Source of the DNA: Stenotrophomonas sp. HITSZ_GD
GTDB lineage: Bacteria > Pseudomonadota > Gammaproteobacteria > Xanthomonadales > Xanthomonadaceae
Assembly (NCBI RefSeq): GCF_029543105.1
Contig: NZ_JARQXB010000002.1
Coordinates: 124,001-188,000 of the forward strand
Direction: 5' to 3'
DNA length: 64,000 nucleotides
Below are positions 13,093 to 23,800 of the stretch, piece by piece. Numbering within the stretch: position 1 is the first letter of the stretch; every line of letters begins with the position of its first letter. Both the position numbers and the translations under genes were made by a program. The notes under the pieces are model-generated. The model ran no database searches and was not told the origin of the DNA. It saw nothing but the letters and a program-made list of their open reading frames with translations.

Positions 13093-14984
13093 GCGCCACC
13101 ACCGCGCCGTCGCTGATCCTGCACGGCGGCCGGATCACCACGCTCGACCGCCAGCGCCCCACCGCCACCGCGGTGGCCATCGCCGATGGCCGCTTCATCG
13201 CCGTGGGCGAGGACGCGGAGATCCTGGCCCTGGGCGGGCCGGCCACGCGCACCGTCGACCTGCTGGGGCGCAGCGTGCTGCCCGGCCTGTGCGACAACCA
13301 CACCCACGTGGTGCGCGGCGGTTTGAACTACAACCTGGAGCTGCGCTGGGATGGCATCCGCAGCCTGGCCGATGCCATGGATATGTTGCGTCGCCAGGTG
13401 GCGGTCACGCCCGCACCGCAGTGGGTGCGCGTGGTCGGTGGTTTCACCGAGCAGCAGTTCGACGAGAAACGCCTGCCTACGCTGGACGAGTTGAACGCCG
13501 TCGCGCCGGAGACGCCGGTCTTCATCCTGCACCTGTACGACCGTGCGTTGCTCAACGGTGCGGCGCTGCGCGCGGTGGGTTACACCCGCGACACCCCGGC
13601 ACCGTCGGGCGGCGAGATCGCCCGCGACGCATCCGGACAGCCGACGGGCCTGCTGCTGGCCAAGCCCAACGCCGCCCTGCTCTACGCCACGCTGGCCCGC
13701 GGCCCCAAGCTCCCGTTCGAGTACCAGCTCAATTCCACGCGCCATTTCATGCGGGAACTCAACCGCCTGGGCGTGACCGGCGTCATCGACGCCGGCGGCG
13801 GTTTCCAGAACTACCCGCAGGACTACGCGGTGATCCAGCAGCTCGCCGACGCCGGCCAGCTCACCGTGCGGCTGGCCTACAACCTGTTCACGCAGAAGCC
13901 GCAGCAGGAGAAGGAGGACTTCCTCGCCTGGACGGCCAGCGTCAAATACAAGCAAGGCAACGACTACTTCCGCCACAACGGCGCCGGCGAGATGCTGGTG
14001 TTCTCGGCGGCCGACTTCGAGGATTTCCGCCAGCCGCGCCCGGACATGCCGCCGCGCATGGAAGAAGACCTCGAGGAAGTGGTGCGGGTGCTGGCGCACA
14101 ACCGTTGGCCATGGCGCCTGCATGCGACGTACGACCAGACCATCTCGCGCGCCCTCGACGTCTTCGAGAAGGTCGCGCGTGATGTTCCGCTCGATGGCCT
14201 GCACTGGTTCTTCGACCACGCCGAAACCATCTCCGAGCGCTCCATCGACCGCATCGCCGCGTTGGGGGGCGGAATCGCCGTCCAGCACCGCATGGCCTAC
14301 CAGGGCGAATACTTCGTGGAGCGCTATGGCGCCGAGGCCGCGCGTGCCACGCCGCCGGTCAAGCGCATGCTGGAGCGTGGCGTGAAGGTCTCCGCCGGCA
14401 CCGATGCGACCCGCGTGGCCTCCTACAACCCCTGGGTGTCGCTGGCGTGGCTGGTCACCGGCAAGACCGTCGGTGGTTTGGCCCTGTATCCGCGAAGCAA
14501 TTGCCTGGATCGCGAAACGGCGCTGCGCATGTGGACCGAGCACGTGGCCTGGTTCTCCAACGACGAAGGCCAGCGCGGACGCATCGCCAAGGGCCACTTC
14601 GCCGACCTGATCGTGCCCAGCGCGGACTATTTCAACGTGGCCGAGGACGAGATCGCGACGTTGACCTCCGACCTCACCGTGGTGGGCGGCGCGGTGGTCT
14701 ACGCCAGCGGGCGCTTTGCTGCGCTGGACGATGCGCAGCCGCCGCCGGCCATGCCGGATTGGTCGCCGGTGCGCCGCTTCGGCGGCTATGCGGCGTGGGG
14801 CGAGCCCGAGGGTGCCGGCCGGCGCTCGCGGGCGGCGCAATCCGCGCGGCAGCCTGCCTGTGGCTGCGACAGCGCATGCCACGTGCATGGCCACGCGCAT
14901 GCCCGCGCCTGGGCCGCCCGCGTGCCGACCGACGATCTTTCCGGGTTCTTCGGAGCGTTGGGCTGTTCGTGCTGGGCGGTATGA
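13089..14984 (+). CDS. YtcJ-like amidohydrolase
   Basis: 631 residues, ATGA overlap with XapX. N-terminal beta part ILHGGRITTLDRQRPTATAVAIADGRFIAVG, then metal ligands in GLCDNHTHVV (HxH), further His in DGLHWFFDHAE and the catalytic Asp in SAGTDATRVASYNPW; closes with KGHFADLIVPSADYF typical of the family. It hydrolyses a C-N bond of an unknown, probably exogenous, substrate. The C-terminus adds a Cys/His-rich tail (CGCDSACHVHGHAHAR) and ends ALGCSCWAV. The GCSCW ending is known in related xanthomonad and pseudomonad proteins (from memory). No signal peptide, so cytoplasmic. Confidence 0.88.
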   Translation: MSATTAPSLILHGGRITTLDRQRPTATAVAIADGRFIAVGEDAEILALGGPATRTVDLLGRSVLPGLCDNHTHVVRGGLNYNLELRWDGIRSLADAMDMLRRQVAVTPAPQWVRVVGGFTEQQFDEKRLPTLDELNAVAPETPVFILHLYDRALLNGAALRAVGYTRDTPAPSGGEIARDASGQPTGLLLAKPNAALLYATLARGPKLPFEYQLNSTRHFMRELNRLGVTGVIDAGGGFQNYPQDYAVIQQLADAGQLTVRLAYNLFTQKPQQEKEDFLAWTASVKYKQGNDYFRHNGAGEMLVFSAADFEDFRQPRPDMPPRMEEDLEEVVRVLAHNRWPWRLHATYDQTISRALDVFEKVARDVPLDGLHWFFDHAETISERSIDRIAALGGGIAVQHRMAYQGEYFVERYGAEAARATPPVKRMLERGVKVSAGTDATRVASYNPWVSLAWLVTGKTVGGLALYPRSNCLDRETALRMWTEHVAWFSNDEGQRGRIAKGHFADLIVPSADYFNVAEDEIATLTSDLTVVGGAVVYASGRFAALDDAQPPPAMPDWSPVRRFGGYAAWGEPEGAGRRSRAAQSARQPACGCDSACHVHGHAHARAWAARVPTDDLSGFFGALGCSCWAV

Positions 14985-15409
14985 GCGTGCGCACCCCGCC
15001 GCCCCCGCTGCGCTACAGGTTGCTCGGCGCGGAAGGCGTGCGCTGGTTCGCTTGCCTGGCGTTGTGCGCGGCCTACCTCCAAGGCGCGCTGACCAAACTG
15101 CTGGATTTTCCCGCGGCCACCGCGGAGATGGCCGCTGCCGGGCTCGCACCCGCGCCGGCCTTTGCCGTGGCCGTCATCGTCCTGGAACTGGTCGCCTCGG
15201 CGATGGTGGTATCCGGCCGTGGGCGCTGGCTCGGCGCGATCGCGCTGGCCGCCTTCACCCTGGCGGCGACCGCGCAGGTCCTGCGCTTCTGGGAACTGCC
15301 CGCCGGTGCGCCGCGTACCGGCATGACCAACGCCTTCTTCGAGCACCTGGGGCTGGTGGGCGGTTTCCTTCTGGTCGCCTGGATCGACGTGCGCGAGCTG
15401 CGCCAATGA
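14981..15409 (+). CDS. DoxX family membrane protein
   Basis: 142 residues, overlapping the amidohydrolase by ATGA. Four membrane helices: FACLALCAAYLQGALTKLLDF (DoxX-typical first helix with QGxxKLxDF), then FAVAVIVLELVASAMVVSG, GAIALAAFTLAATAQVL and FFEHLGLVGGFLLVAWI, with the HLGLVGGFLL motif characteristic of DoxX proteins. Often involved in respiratory or redox stress contexts. The stop overlaps the MFS gene start. Confidence 0.85.
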   Translation: MSVRTPPPPLRYRLLGAEGVRWFACLALCAAYLQGALTKLLDFPAATAEMAAAGLAPAPAFAVAVIVLELVASAMVVSGRGRWLGAIALAAFTLAATAQVLRFWELPAGAPRTGMTNAFFEHLGLVGGFLLVAWIDVRELRQ

Positions 15410-17019
15410 ACACGGCCCCCTCCCCCGCGCCCAGCGAAGGCGCCTTCGCCCCGCTGCGCCAGCGGCTGTTCGCCGTCCTGTGGCTGGCCACGGTGGTCGG
15501 CAATACCGGTAGTTTCGTTCGCGATGTCGCCAGCTCCTGGCTCATCACCGGCCTGTCGCCGTCGCCGCTGGCGGTGGCGCTGGTGCAGGCGGCCGCGACG
15601 CTGCCGGTGTTCCTGCTCGCAATTCCCGCCGGCGTGCTGGCCGACATCCTCGACCGGCGCAAGTTCCTGCTCGGCATCCAGCTGATCCTGGCCGCGGTGA
15701 GCACGGCACTCATGTTGCTTTCCGCCGCGCACCTACTGTCGATCGAAGCGCTGATCCTGCTCACGTTCCTGGGCGGCATCGGCACCGCGCTCATGGGGCC
15801 GACCTGGCTGGCGATCGTGCCGGAACTGGTCTCCCGCCAGGAACTGCGCACCGCGGTGGCGCTGAACTCGCTGGGCTTCAACATCGCGCGTGCAATCGGC
15901 CCGGCGTTCGGTGGCGTGTTGCTGGCAGCCTTCGGTGCCGCCATCACCTATGGCACCGACGTGATCAGCTACGTGTTCGTCATCGCCGCGCTGTTGTGGT
16001 GGAAGCGCCCGAAGGCCGAGCAGGACCCGCTGGGCGAGCGCTTCCTTGGCGCTTTCCGTGCCGGGTTGCGTTACGTGCGTTCCAGCCGCGAGATGCATGT
16101 GGTGCTGCTGCGGGCGTTCCTGTTCTTCGCCATGGCCAGCGCGCTATGGGCGCTGCTGCCACTGGTCGCGCGCCAGTTGCTCGGCGGTGGCGCGGGTTTC
16201 TACGGCCTGCTGCTCGGCGCGATCGGCCTGGGCGCCATCGGCGGTGCGCTGTTGCTGCCAAAGCTGCGCCAGCGCCTGGACGCCGACGGCCTGCTCCTGT
16301 GCGCGGCCTTGGCCACCGCCGCGGTGATGGCGGCCCTGGCGCTGGCGCCACCGCGCTGGCTGGCCGTGGTGCTGCTGCTATTGCTCGGCGCGGCCTGGAT
16401 CGCCGCGCTGACCACGCTCAACGGCGTGGCCCAGGCCATCCTGCCCAACTGGGTGCGCGGCCGATCGCTCGCGGTGTACCTCACGGTCTTCAATGGCGCG
16501 ATGACGTTCGGCAGCCTGGCCTGGGGCGCGCTTGCCTCCGGTATCGGCGTAGCGTGGACCCTGTTGTCCGCCGCCGGCCTGCTCGCCGTGGTGGCGCTGG
16601 CGGCCTGGCGAATCCGCCTGCCGAAGGGCGACGCCGACCTGCTGCCTTCCCACCACTGGCCCGAGCCGCTGATGGCCACGTCGATCGAGCAGGATCGCGG
16701 CCCGGTGCTGGTGCAGATCGAATACCGGATCGAGCCGGCGCAGCGTAGCGCGTTCCTGGCGCGGTTGGCGCGCCTGTCCAGCGAGCGCCGCCGCGATGGC
16801 GCCTACGCGTGGGGCGTGACCGAGGACGCCGCCGATGCCACGCGCATCGTCGAGTGGTTCATGGTCGAGTCCTGGCAGGAGCACCTGCGCCAGCACCGGC
16901 GCGTGTCGCGGGCCGATGCCGACCTGCAGGCCGAGCTGCTGCAGTTCCATCACGACGACGCACCGCCGCAGGTCAGGCACCTGCTGGCGATCACGCGCAA
17001 CGACCTCGCGGCACGCTGA
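15406..17019 (+). CDS. MFS exporter (MFS_3/DUF894-like) with fused C-terminal ferredoxin-like domain
   Basis: 537 residues, ATGA overlap with doxX. Residues ~20-405 form 11-12 helices with the MFS loop GVLADILDRRKFLLG (motif A-like) and DVASSWLITGLSPSPLAVALVQAA, typical of EntS-like exporters. Residues ~430-535 are soluble (VLVQIEYRIEPAQRSAFLARLARLSSERRRDGAYAWG, then WFMVESWQEHLRQHRRVSRAD), which resembles an antibiotic-biosynthesis monooxygenase-type dimeric alpha-beta domain and is known as a C-terminal extension in this transporter family. Probably pumps out a small molecule made or modified by the neighbouring hydrolases. Confidence 0.85.
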   Translation: MNTAPSPAPSEGAFAPLRQRLFAVLWLATVVGNTGSFVRDVASSWLITGLSPSPLAVALVQAAATLPVFLLAIPAGVLADILDRRKFLLGIQLILAAVSTALMLLSAAHLLSIEALILLTFLGGIGTALMGPTWLAIVPELVSRQELRTAVALNSLGFNIARAIGPAFGGVLLAAFGAAITYGTDVISYVFVIAALLWWKRPKAEQDPLGERFLGAFRAGLRYVRSSREMHVVLLRAFLFFAMASALWALLPLVARQLLGGGAGFYGLLLGAIGLGAIGGALLLPKLRQRLDADGLLLCAALATAAVMAALALAPPRWLAVVLLLLLGAAWIAALTTLNGVAQAILPNWVRGRSLAVYLTVFNGAMTFGSLAWGALASGIGVAWTLLSAAGLLAVVALAAWRIRLPKGDADLLPSHHWPEPLMATSIEQDRGPVLVQIEYRIEPAQRSAFLARLARLSSERRRDGAYAWGVTEDAADATRIVEWFMVESWQEHLRQHRRVSRADADLQAELLQFHHDDAPPQVRHLLAITRNDLAAR

Positions 17020-17058
17020 AGCGGGCCGCGCCGATACCGCCCTGCCCGGAAAACCGCC

Positions 17059-17979
17059 ATGAAGTCCTCCCGCTCACTCCTCATCGCCCTGCTCGCTCTC
17101 GTCCCCGGCCTCGCATCGCCCGAACCGGCGCGCCAACCCGCGGCGGCCGCACCGCGCCAGGCCGTGCATGCCGTCGGCCCGCAGTACGACACCACGCACG
17201 TGTACGTGGCGCCCGAGGATTTCGACCGCTTCGTGCGCAGCTTCGTGGCCACCTTCGGCGGCACCACCAGCAAGCAGGGGGTGTTCCAGGTCACGCCGAC
17301 GTCGAGCCAAACGATGTCGCAGCTGGTGCTCACCCCGGTCGGCACGGTGTCGGTGTTCGGCTTCAAGACGCCCGTGCCCTACCCCTTCGGCGCGGAACGC
17401 ACCGGCTATCTGGTCCGCGACATCGACGCCGCCACCTCGGCGGCGGTGGCGCACGGTGCCACGCGGCTGGTCGACGTGTTTCCCGATCCCATCGGGCGCG
17501 ACGTGCTGGTGCAGTGGCCCGGCGGGGTCAACATGCAGTTCTATTGGCACACCACGCCGCCCTCGTATGCGGCGCTCACCACCGTGCCGGAGAACCGCGT
17601 CTATCTCACCGCCGATGCGGCCGACGCCTTCCTGCGGCGGTGGCTGGCCTTTTCCCAGGGCCGGGTCGTTTCCGACGAGCCCGCCGCACCCGGCGCGGAG
17701 ATCGGCCGGCCCGGCACCACCGTCCGGCGCGTGCTGATCGAGTCCGGCTTCGGCAAGCTGCTGGTCCTGGTCTCGGACGGTCAGTTGCCGTGGCCTTATG
17801 GCCGCGACCTCACCGGCTACGAGGTGCAAGACCTGGCGGCCACGCTCGAACGCGCACGCCAGGCCGGCGCGGAAGTGCTGGTCCCGCCCTACCCAGCCGG
17901 GGGTCGACAGGCGGCGATGGTGCGCTTCCCGGGCGGCTACATCGCCGAGTTGCACCAGCCAGGCGCGGAACCGCGCTGA
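17059..17979 (+). CDS. Secreted VOC/glyoxalase-fold protein
   Basis: 306 residues with a signal peptide (SLLIALLALVPGLASPEP). Two VOC-like units are visible: THVYVAPEDFDRFVRSFVATFGG to VQWPGGVNMQFYWH, and NRVYLTADAADAFLRRWLAFSQG to VRFPGGYIAELHQP, each with the beta-alpha-beta pattern and a closing His/Glu strand typical of metal-binding VOC enzymes. Exported VOC proteins are uncommon; the export fits the Tat hydrolase and porin of the same operon. 39 nt after the MFS gene. Substrate unknown. Confidence 0.78.
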   Translation: MKSSRSLLIALLALVPGLASPEPARQPAAAAPRQAVHAVGPQYDTTHVYVAPEDFDRFVRSFVATFGGTTSKQGVFQVTPTSSQTMSQLVLTPVGTVSVFGFKTPVPYPFGAERTGYLVRDIDAATSAAVAHGATRLVDVFPDPIGRDVLVQWPGGVNMQFYWHTTPPSYAALTTVPENRVYLTADAADAFLRRWLAFSQGRVVSDEPAAPGAEIGRPGTTVRRVLIESGFGKLLVLVSDGQLPWPYGRDLTGYEVQDLAATLERARQAGAEVLVPPYPAGGRQAAMVRFPGGYIAELHQPGAEPR

Positions 17980-18026
17980 GGCAGGATGGCGCGCGCGTGC
18001 GATGCCGGCAGAAAGGCGCAAGGCCG

Positions 18027-19409
18027 ATGCAACACCTGACGACCGTCGCCGCGGCGTGCCTGTTCGCCTGTACCGCCGGCGGTGCAGCGGCGCAGCAAAC
18101 GCAGCGGCCCGCCATCCTCTCCAACCGCTGGCAGGAGGACTGGTCCGCGCTGCAATCCCCGATGCTGCGCACGCAGCCGTTGGACCGCTTCAAGTACATC
18201 GGCTTGTCCGCCTCGGATCCGCAACGCTACCTGTCGCTCGGCGCGAACCTGCGTATCCGCGGCGAGTTCAATTCCGCGCCCGGCCTGGGCGCCGCCGGCC
18301 AAGACGGCGACACCTACCTGATCCGCCGCCTGGAAACGCACCTGGACCTGCGGCTCGACGGCTTCCAGGCCTTCCTCCAGCTGCAGGACGATGTGGCGCA
18401 CGGCAAGGACCGCACCGGGCCGGCCGATGCCAACCGCCTCGACGTGGAACAGGCATTCGTGGCCTGGGTGGCACCGGCCGGCGCAAGCACCTTCAAGGCA
18501 CGCGTGGGCCGGCAACAATTCGCCTTCGACCTGCAGCGCTTCGTCTCGGTGCGCGATGGGCCCAACGTCCGCCAGTCGTTCGACGCGGCCTGGTTCGGCT
18601 ACGAAACGGGTACCTGGCGGTTCATCGGTTACTACAGCAGGCCCGTCGTCAGCCAGGACGCGCGCGCGTTCGACGACCACAGCTCGCCCGCGCTGCAGTT
18701 CAACGGCATCCGCATCGAGCGCAAGGTGTTGGGCGACAACGAGCTGTCCGGCTACTGGTCTCGCTACCTGCGCCAAGACGCCGTGTTCCTTTCCGCCGCC
18801 GGCAACGAGCGACGCGATGTCTGGGACCTGCGGTTCGCCGGCAAGCACGGCCGCCTGGACTGGGATGCCGAAGCCATGCGCCAGCACGGCGGCGTCGGCG
18901 CCCAGCGCATCAGCGCCTGGGGGATCGGCACGCGCGTGGGTTTCACCGCGCAGGCCCGGCTCACGCCACGGCTCGGGCTGCAACTGGATGCCGCCTCCGG
19001 CGACCGCGACCCGCACGACGGCCGCCTGCAGACCTTCAACCCGCTGTTTCCCAATGGCGCCTACCTCGCGCTGGCCGGCTACACCGGCTACGTGAATTTC
19101 CTGCATCTCAAGCCCTCCCTCACCTTGCACCCCGGCAGCCGCACCACGCTGCTGTTCGCCGGCGCGGCGCAATGGCGCAACACCACCGGCGACGCGGTGT
19201 ACCTGCAAGGATCGGTGCCGCTCGCCGGCACCGCCGGCACGGGCAAGCGCTGGACCGGCGCGTACTACCAGGTCCGTGCCGACGTGCGACTGGCCGCGCA
19301 GCTCTCGTGCGCCCTGGAAGCGGTGCATTTCCAGGCCGGTTCCTCCTTGCGCGCGTCGGGCGCGCACGACGCCGATTTCCTCGGCCTGGAGCTGCGCGCG
19401 GCCTGGTAG
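18027..19409 (+). CDS. Outer-membrane porin of the alginate-export (AlgE-like) family
   Basis: 460 residues with a signal peptide ([19 protein letters not shown]). [21 protein letters not shown], then [26 protein letters not shown] and [34 protein letters not shown], are the standard alginate_exp features. Alternating amphipathic strands run to a final aromatic residue (ELRAAW) as in beta-barrels. 47 nt after the VOC gene. Members outside alginate producers import aromatic or other small substrates, so the gene probably provides entry for the operon's substrate; no alginate genes are in view. Confidence 0.85.
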   Translation: MQHLTTVAAACLFACTAGGAAAQQTQRPAILSNRWQEDWSALQSPMLRTQPLDRFKYIGLSASDPQRYLSLGANLRIRGEFNSAPGLGAAGQDGDTYLIRRLETHLDLRLDGFQAFLQLQDDVAHGKDRTGPADANRLDVEQAFVAWVAPAGASTFKARVGRQQFAFDLQRFVSVRDGPNVRQSFDAAWFGYETGTWRFIGYYSRPVVSQDARAFDDHSSPALQFNGIRIERKVLGDNELSGYWSRYLRQDAVFLSAAGNERRDVWDLRFAGKHGRLDWDAEAMRQHGGVGAQRISAWGIGTRVGFTAQARLTPRLGLQLDAASGDRDPHDGRLQTFNPLFPNGAYLALAGYTGYVNFLHLKPSLTLHPGSRTTLLFAGAAQWRNTTGDAVYLQGSVPLAGTAGTGKRWTGAYYQVRADVRLAAQLSCALEAVHFQAGSSLRASGAHDADFLGLELRAAW

Positions 19410-19536
19410 CCGATGGCCGCTGCGCCCCGCGTGCGGCGGGCTCCCCAAAAAGAGGGAGCGATGGACTCCCCGGAATGGCGTGGAGCCACAGGACTTCATG
19501 GCCGACGATGGTCCCCTCCCTCCTCAGGAGCTTCCC

Positions 19537-20136
19537 ATGGCCCGCGTGCTCGTTCTCTACTACTCGGCCTACGGGCACATAGAGGCCATGGCCCACGCGG
19601 AAGCCGAAGGCGCGCGCGAGGCCGGCGCGCACGTCGACATCAAGCGCGTGCCGGAGCTCGTGCCGGAAGCCGTGGCGCGCGGCGCGCACTTCAAGCTCGA
19701 CCAGGCCGCGCCGATCGCCAAGGTCGAAGACCTGGCCGACTACGACGCGATCATCGTCGGCACCGGCACGCGCTTCGGCCGGATGTCCTCGCAGATGGCC
19801 AACTTCCTCGACCAGGCGGGCGGGCTGTGGTCACGCGGCACGCTGCATGGCAAGGTCGGCGCGGCCTTCACCAGCACTGCCACCCAGCACGGCGGGCAGG
19901 AAACCACGCTGTTCTCCCTGATCACCAACCTGCTGCATTTCGGCTTGGTGATCGTCGGGCTCGACTACGGGCACGCCGGGCAGATGATCCTGGACGAGGT
20001 CACCGGTGGCTCGCCGTACGGGGCCACCACCATCGCCGGCGGCGACGGCGCGCGCCAGCCCAGCGCCAACGAATTGGCCGGCGCGCGCTATCAGGGCCGC
20101 GTGGTGGCGCAGACCGCGATCCGCCTGCACGGCTGA
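19537..20136 (+). CDS. wrbA: NAD(P)H:quinone oxidoreductase, WrbA type
   Basis: 199 residues, matching E. coli WrbA length. Flavodoxin-like: [15 protein letters not shown] binds the FMN phosphate, followed by [43 protein letters not shown] and [33 protein letters not shown], all WrbA hallmarks. TCAGGAG five nucleotides before the ATG is an excellent ribosome site. Two-electron reduction of quinones protects against redox cycling. The 127-nt gap and its own GC stem (near 19439-19458) suggest it may have separate transcription. Convergent with the response regulator at 20158. Confidence 0.95.
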   Translation: MARVLVLYYSAYGHIEAMAHAEAEGAREAGAHVDIKRVPELVPEAVARGAHFKLDQAAPIAKVEDLADYDAIIVGTGTRFGRMSSQMANFLDQAGGLWSRGTLHGKVGAAFTSTATQHGGQETTLFSLITNLLHFGLVIVGLDYGHAGQMILDEVTGGSPYGATTIAGGDGARQPSANELAGARYQGRVVAQTAIRLHG

Positions 20137-20157
20137 ATCGCCCGCGCCGCACGCGCG

Positions 20158-20814
20158 CTACAACTGGATGATGCCCCGTCGCACGGCGATGGTCACCGCG
20201 TGGGTACGGTCCTTGGCGTGCAGCTTGGACAGGATGCTGCGCATGTGCGCCTTCACCGTTTCCTCGGAAATCCGCAGGTGGTCGGCGATGCGCTTGTTGG
20301 CATTGCCGTCCGCCGCTTCGCGCAGCACCTCCAGCTCGCGGCAGCTGAGCGAATCCTCGCCCATGTGCTCCACCAGCAAGTGCGCGATCTCCTCGGGCAC
20401 GCGCCGCCCGCCCGCGTGGACCTTGCGGATGGTATCCACCAGTTCGCGCCGCAGCATGCTCTTGATCAGGTACGCCCGCGCACCTTCGCGGAACGCCTGC
20501 ATGGCCTGGGCGTCGCCCTGGTAGGTGGTCACCACGATGATGCGGGCCTCCGGATCGTGCTTGCGGATCGAGCGGATCGCGGCCAGCCCGTCCATGGCGG
20601 GCATCTGGATGTCCATCAGCACCACGTCCGGACGATGCTGCTGGTACAGCGCCACCGCCTCGACGCCGTTAGTGGCCTCGGCCGCCAAGCGCATGTCCGG
20701 CTGCGCCGCCAGGACCGCGGCCACCCCTTCCCTGAGCAAGGGGTGGTCGTCCACCACCAGGACGCGAACGCGGCCGCCTGGGTCGCCGTCGGGTAGCGGG
20801 GAGTCGGCGTTCAT
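20158..20814 (-). CDS. NarL/FixJ-type response regulator
   Basis: 218 residues from the ATG at 20814; the frame opens to 20868. Receiver with acidic pair VDDHP, phosphorylation site D68 in VVLMDIQMPAMDG, conserved T in IIVVTTYQG and K in AYLIKSML. C-terminal LuxR helix-turn-helix (LSCRELEVLREAADGNANKRIADHLRISEETVKAHMRSILSKL). Encoded immediately after the histidine kinase (20831-23929), so they form one two-component system. A close relative, at 26891, lacks a kinase partner. Likely targets include the converging hydrolase/transport operon, by proximity only. Confidence 0.92.
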   Translation of the reverse strand: MNADSPLPDGDPGGRVRVLVVDDHPLLREGVAAVLAAQPDMRLAAEATNGVEAVALYQQHRPDVVLMDIQMPAMDGLAAIRSIRKHDPEARIIVVTTYQGDAQAMQAFREGARAYLIKSMLRRELVDTIRKVHAGGRRVPEEIAHLLVEHMGEDSLSCRELEVLREAADGNANKRIADHLRISEETVKAHMRSILSKLHAKDRTHAVTIAVRRGIIQL

Positions 20815-20830
20815 CGGCGGATGCGCGTCG

Positions 20831-23800
20831 TCACGGGGGCCTGCGGCGGAAGATACCGCGTAGCGCATTCCCGCGCGAGGGCCCGCGCGCCGGGCGGTAG
20901 GACTTGCCGCCGGCGATGTACAGCGCCACCCGCGTGCCCTCGCCGGGCCGCGAATCGATCAGCAGCTGCGCGCCGATCCGCTGCGCGCGCTCGCGCATCC
21001 CACGCATGCCCCAATGCCCGCCGCGCCCGCCTTGTGCCAGCGTCGTGGCGTCAATGCCGGGCCCCTCGTCGACCACCGCCGCGTGCATGCCATCGCTTTG
21101 ATGCCGCACCAGGACGCGAATGCTGCCGGCACCGGCGTGCCGGCACGCATTGAGCATCGCTTCGCGGACGATTCGATAGGCCTCCTCGCGTACCACCGGG
21201 TCGAGCACCCCCGGGGTGCCCTGCACCGAGACCTCCAGGTGAGCCTGGGTCAGCAGCGACAGTTCGCTGGCTGCCTCGGCCAGCAGTTCCTCGAGCGTGG
21301 CGTCTTCCGGTGCGCACGCGCGCAGGTCCAGCACCTTGTCGCGGCCTTCGATCAACACCTCGTCGGCGCGTTGCAGCGCATGTTCCAGCGCGCTGCGCGC
21401 CGGGTCCAGTGGCGGCAGCGATTCGGACACCGCCTGGAAGCGCAGGATGAGCCCCTGGATGCTCTGCAGCAGGGTGTCATGCAATTCACGGGCGATGCGC
21501 TCGCGTTCGCCGTGGCGCTCCTGCAGGCGGTCGCGGATACGGCGCGAAAGTTGCCGCAGCCGCAGCAGGTAGGCCACGCAGGCGGCCACGACCAGCAGCG
21601 CGGCCCACAGCAGCGTGAACCACCAGGTCTGGTAGAAGCGCGGCGCGATGGCGATCTGCACGGCGGCCGGCTGCGTGCTCCACACGCCATCCTCGTTCGC
21701 CGCCGCGACCCGGAACGTATAACGCCCTGGCGCGAGATTGGTATAGGCGGCCTCGCGACGCCCGCCGGCGTCGAGCCATCCCGCGTCGTGTCCTTCGAGC
21801 TGGTACTTGAAGCGCACACGCTCGGGGATGGACAGGCTCATCGCCGTATAGGCGATGCGCAGGCTGGACAGGTTCGCGGGCAACGCCACGGGCTCGGCGT
21901 CCGGGTTGAAGGCCTGCTCGTCGGCCTGCACGGATTGGATCTGCACCGGCGGCGGCAGCGCATTGTGTCGCGTCGATGCGGGATCCACCGACACCACGGC
22001 GTTCGTCGTGGCGAACCACAGGCGGCCGTCGTCGGCCAGGATCGCGGTGGGCACGGGACGGAACTGGTTGGCGACGCCGGGCAGTCCATCCAGGTAGTCG
22101 AACAGCTGGCAGTCCGATTCGGCGAAATCCGGATCGAACAGGTGCGGCACCTTGTCGGCCGGAATGCGCACCACGCCGCGCGCCCCGTTCATCCATAGCG
22201 AACCATCGGCCGCCTGCACGATGCCACTGACGCCGCGCAGTGCGCTGCCCTCCTTGGCGATGCGGCTGCGGATGCCCGCGCGCGTGGCGAACGCGATGCC
22301 GCGCTCGCCGCCGATCCATATCCCGGCATCGGCTTCATGCAAGGTGGATACGTTGCCCACGCGCAGCCCCTGCTGTTCGGTCAACAGCCGCGCCTGGTCG
22401 CCACGGACCACCATGACCGCGTTGCGCGCGAACGCCATCCAGACCTCGTCGTCGCGGGTGGCCAGCAGCGCCAGCGGAGAGGCGGTGGGGGGAAAGCTTG
22501 GATAGTCCTGCGGGCCGAGTTGCCGCCAGTGTCCGTCCTTCAACCGGAACACGCCCGGGGTGTTGATCGAGACCCACAACGCGCCCTCGTTATCGAGCGT
22601 GATCGACTGGACCCCGGAGTAGCGAGGCACCGGGAGCGGCGCGATCTTCTCCAGCGCCCCATCCTGCAGGCGCCAGATGCCCTTCGGCCCTCCAAGCCAG
22701 ATCGCACCGTTGCGGTCGCGGTACGCCGCGGTGATCGGGGGCGCCAGCGCCATCGTGTCGACCGACGCGGCGCGCAGCCGCAATACCGGCTTGTTGCGGC
22801 TGCCCGCCAGCACGCCGCCGCCTACCTGCGGCACCAGCGCGAAGTCCTGTGCGCCCAGCGGCACCCGCGCCGGGATCAGCCGCGAGGCACGGAAGCGGTC
22901 CACGCCGCTACTGCCGCCCACCCAGATGTTGCCTTCGCGGTCCTCCAGGATCGGCAACAGGTTGTCCGAACTCAGGCCCATCGATTGGTTGAATTGCTGC
23001 GTGTCGCGGGGCGTCGCGGCCTGCGCGGCGTCCGGATGCGCCAGCCGTATCAGGCCATCGCCGAGCGTCGGCGCCCAGAGCGTGCCATCGCGGTCGAACA
23101 GCAATCCCGCCGACGAATGCCCCAGCGGAGACACCGGGCGGGCGCCGGGCGCCACCAGGGGATGGACACCGCTGTCGAGATTGGCGACCCACATCGCGCC
23201 ATCGGCGGACTGGGCGAACTGCACCACGCGCCCGCTCACCTTGGAAAAGTCGCTGAAGCGCGCCTCGCCTTTGCGGCGGAAGTGCACCGCATCGTCGCTG
23301 GCGACCCACAGCGTGCCGGCCCGGTCCACGAACACGGTGCGCGCCACGCCCGGTGGCAGCCCCAGTTCCGGTGCGGCTTCCTGCCAGCGGCCTTGCCGAT
23401 GCGCATAAAGGCCGTTGAAGGTCGCCGCCCACAGCGTGTGGTCGCTGGCTTCGGTGATTCGATAGACCGTCCCGGTCGGAAGACCCTCGGGGATGCCGAA
23501 ATGCGTGGTGCGGCCCCGCGGATCGACGAAGCTGATGCCGCCGTAGCGGTAGCCGATCCAAAGCCCGCCCGTCGTGGGCGCGAACAGGGTCGAAATGGCC
23601 GCGGCCGGATGCGTCTCGCTGCCCGCCAGGGCGAAGCGTTCGAACTTCAGCCCGTCGAAGCGGAACAGGCCGACCTGCGTGGCCAGCCACAGGTAACCGT
23701 CCTGCGTCTGCGCCAACGCGGTGACGCCCCCCGGCGCGCCTTCCTTGACCGTCCAGGCGACATGGTGGAACTGCGCGATGTGCAGCGCCGGATCCAGCGC

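Noticed and set aside
12858-15149. Long - strand open frame opposite the amidohydrolase.
   Set aside because: No motifs; shadow of the real + strand gene, which carries metal-ligand motifs and start/stop overlaps.
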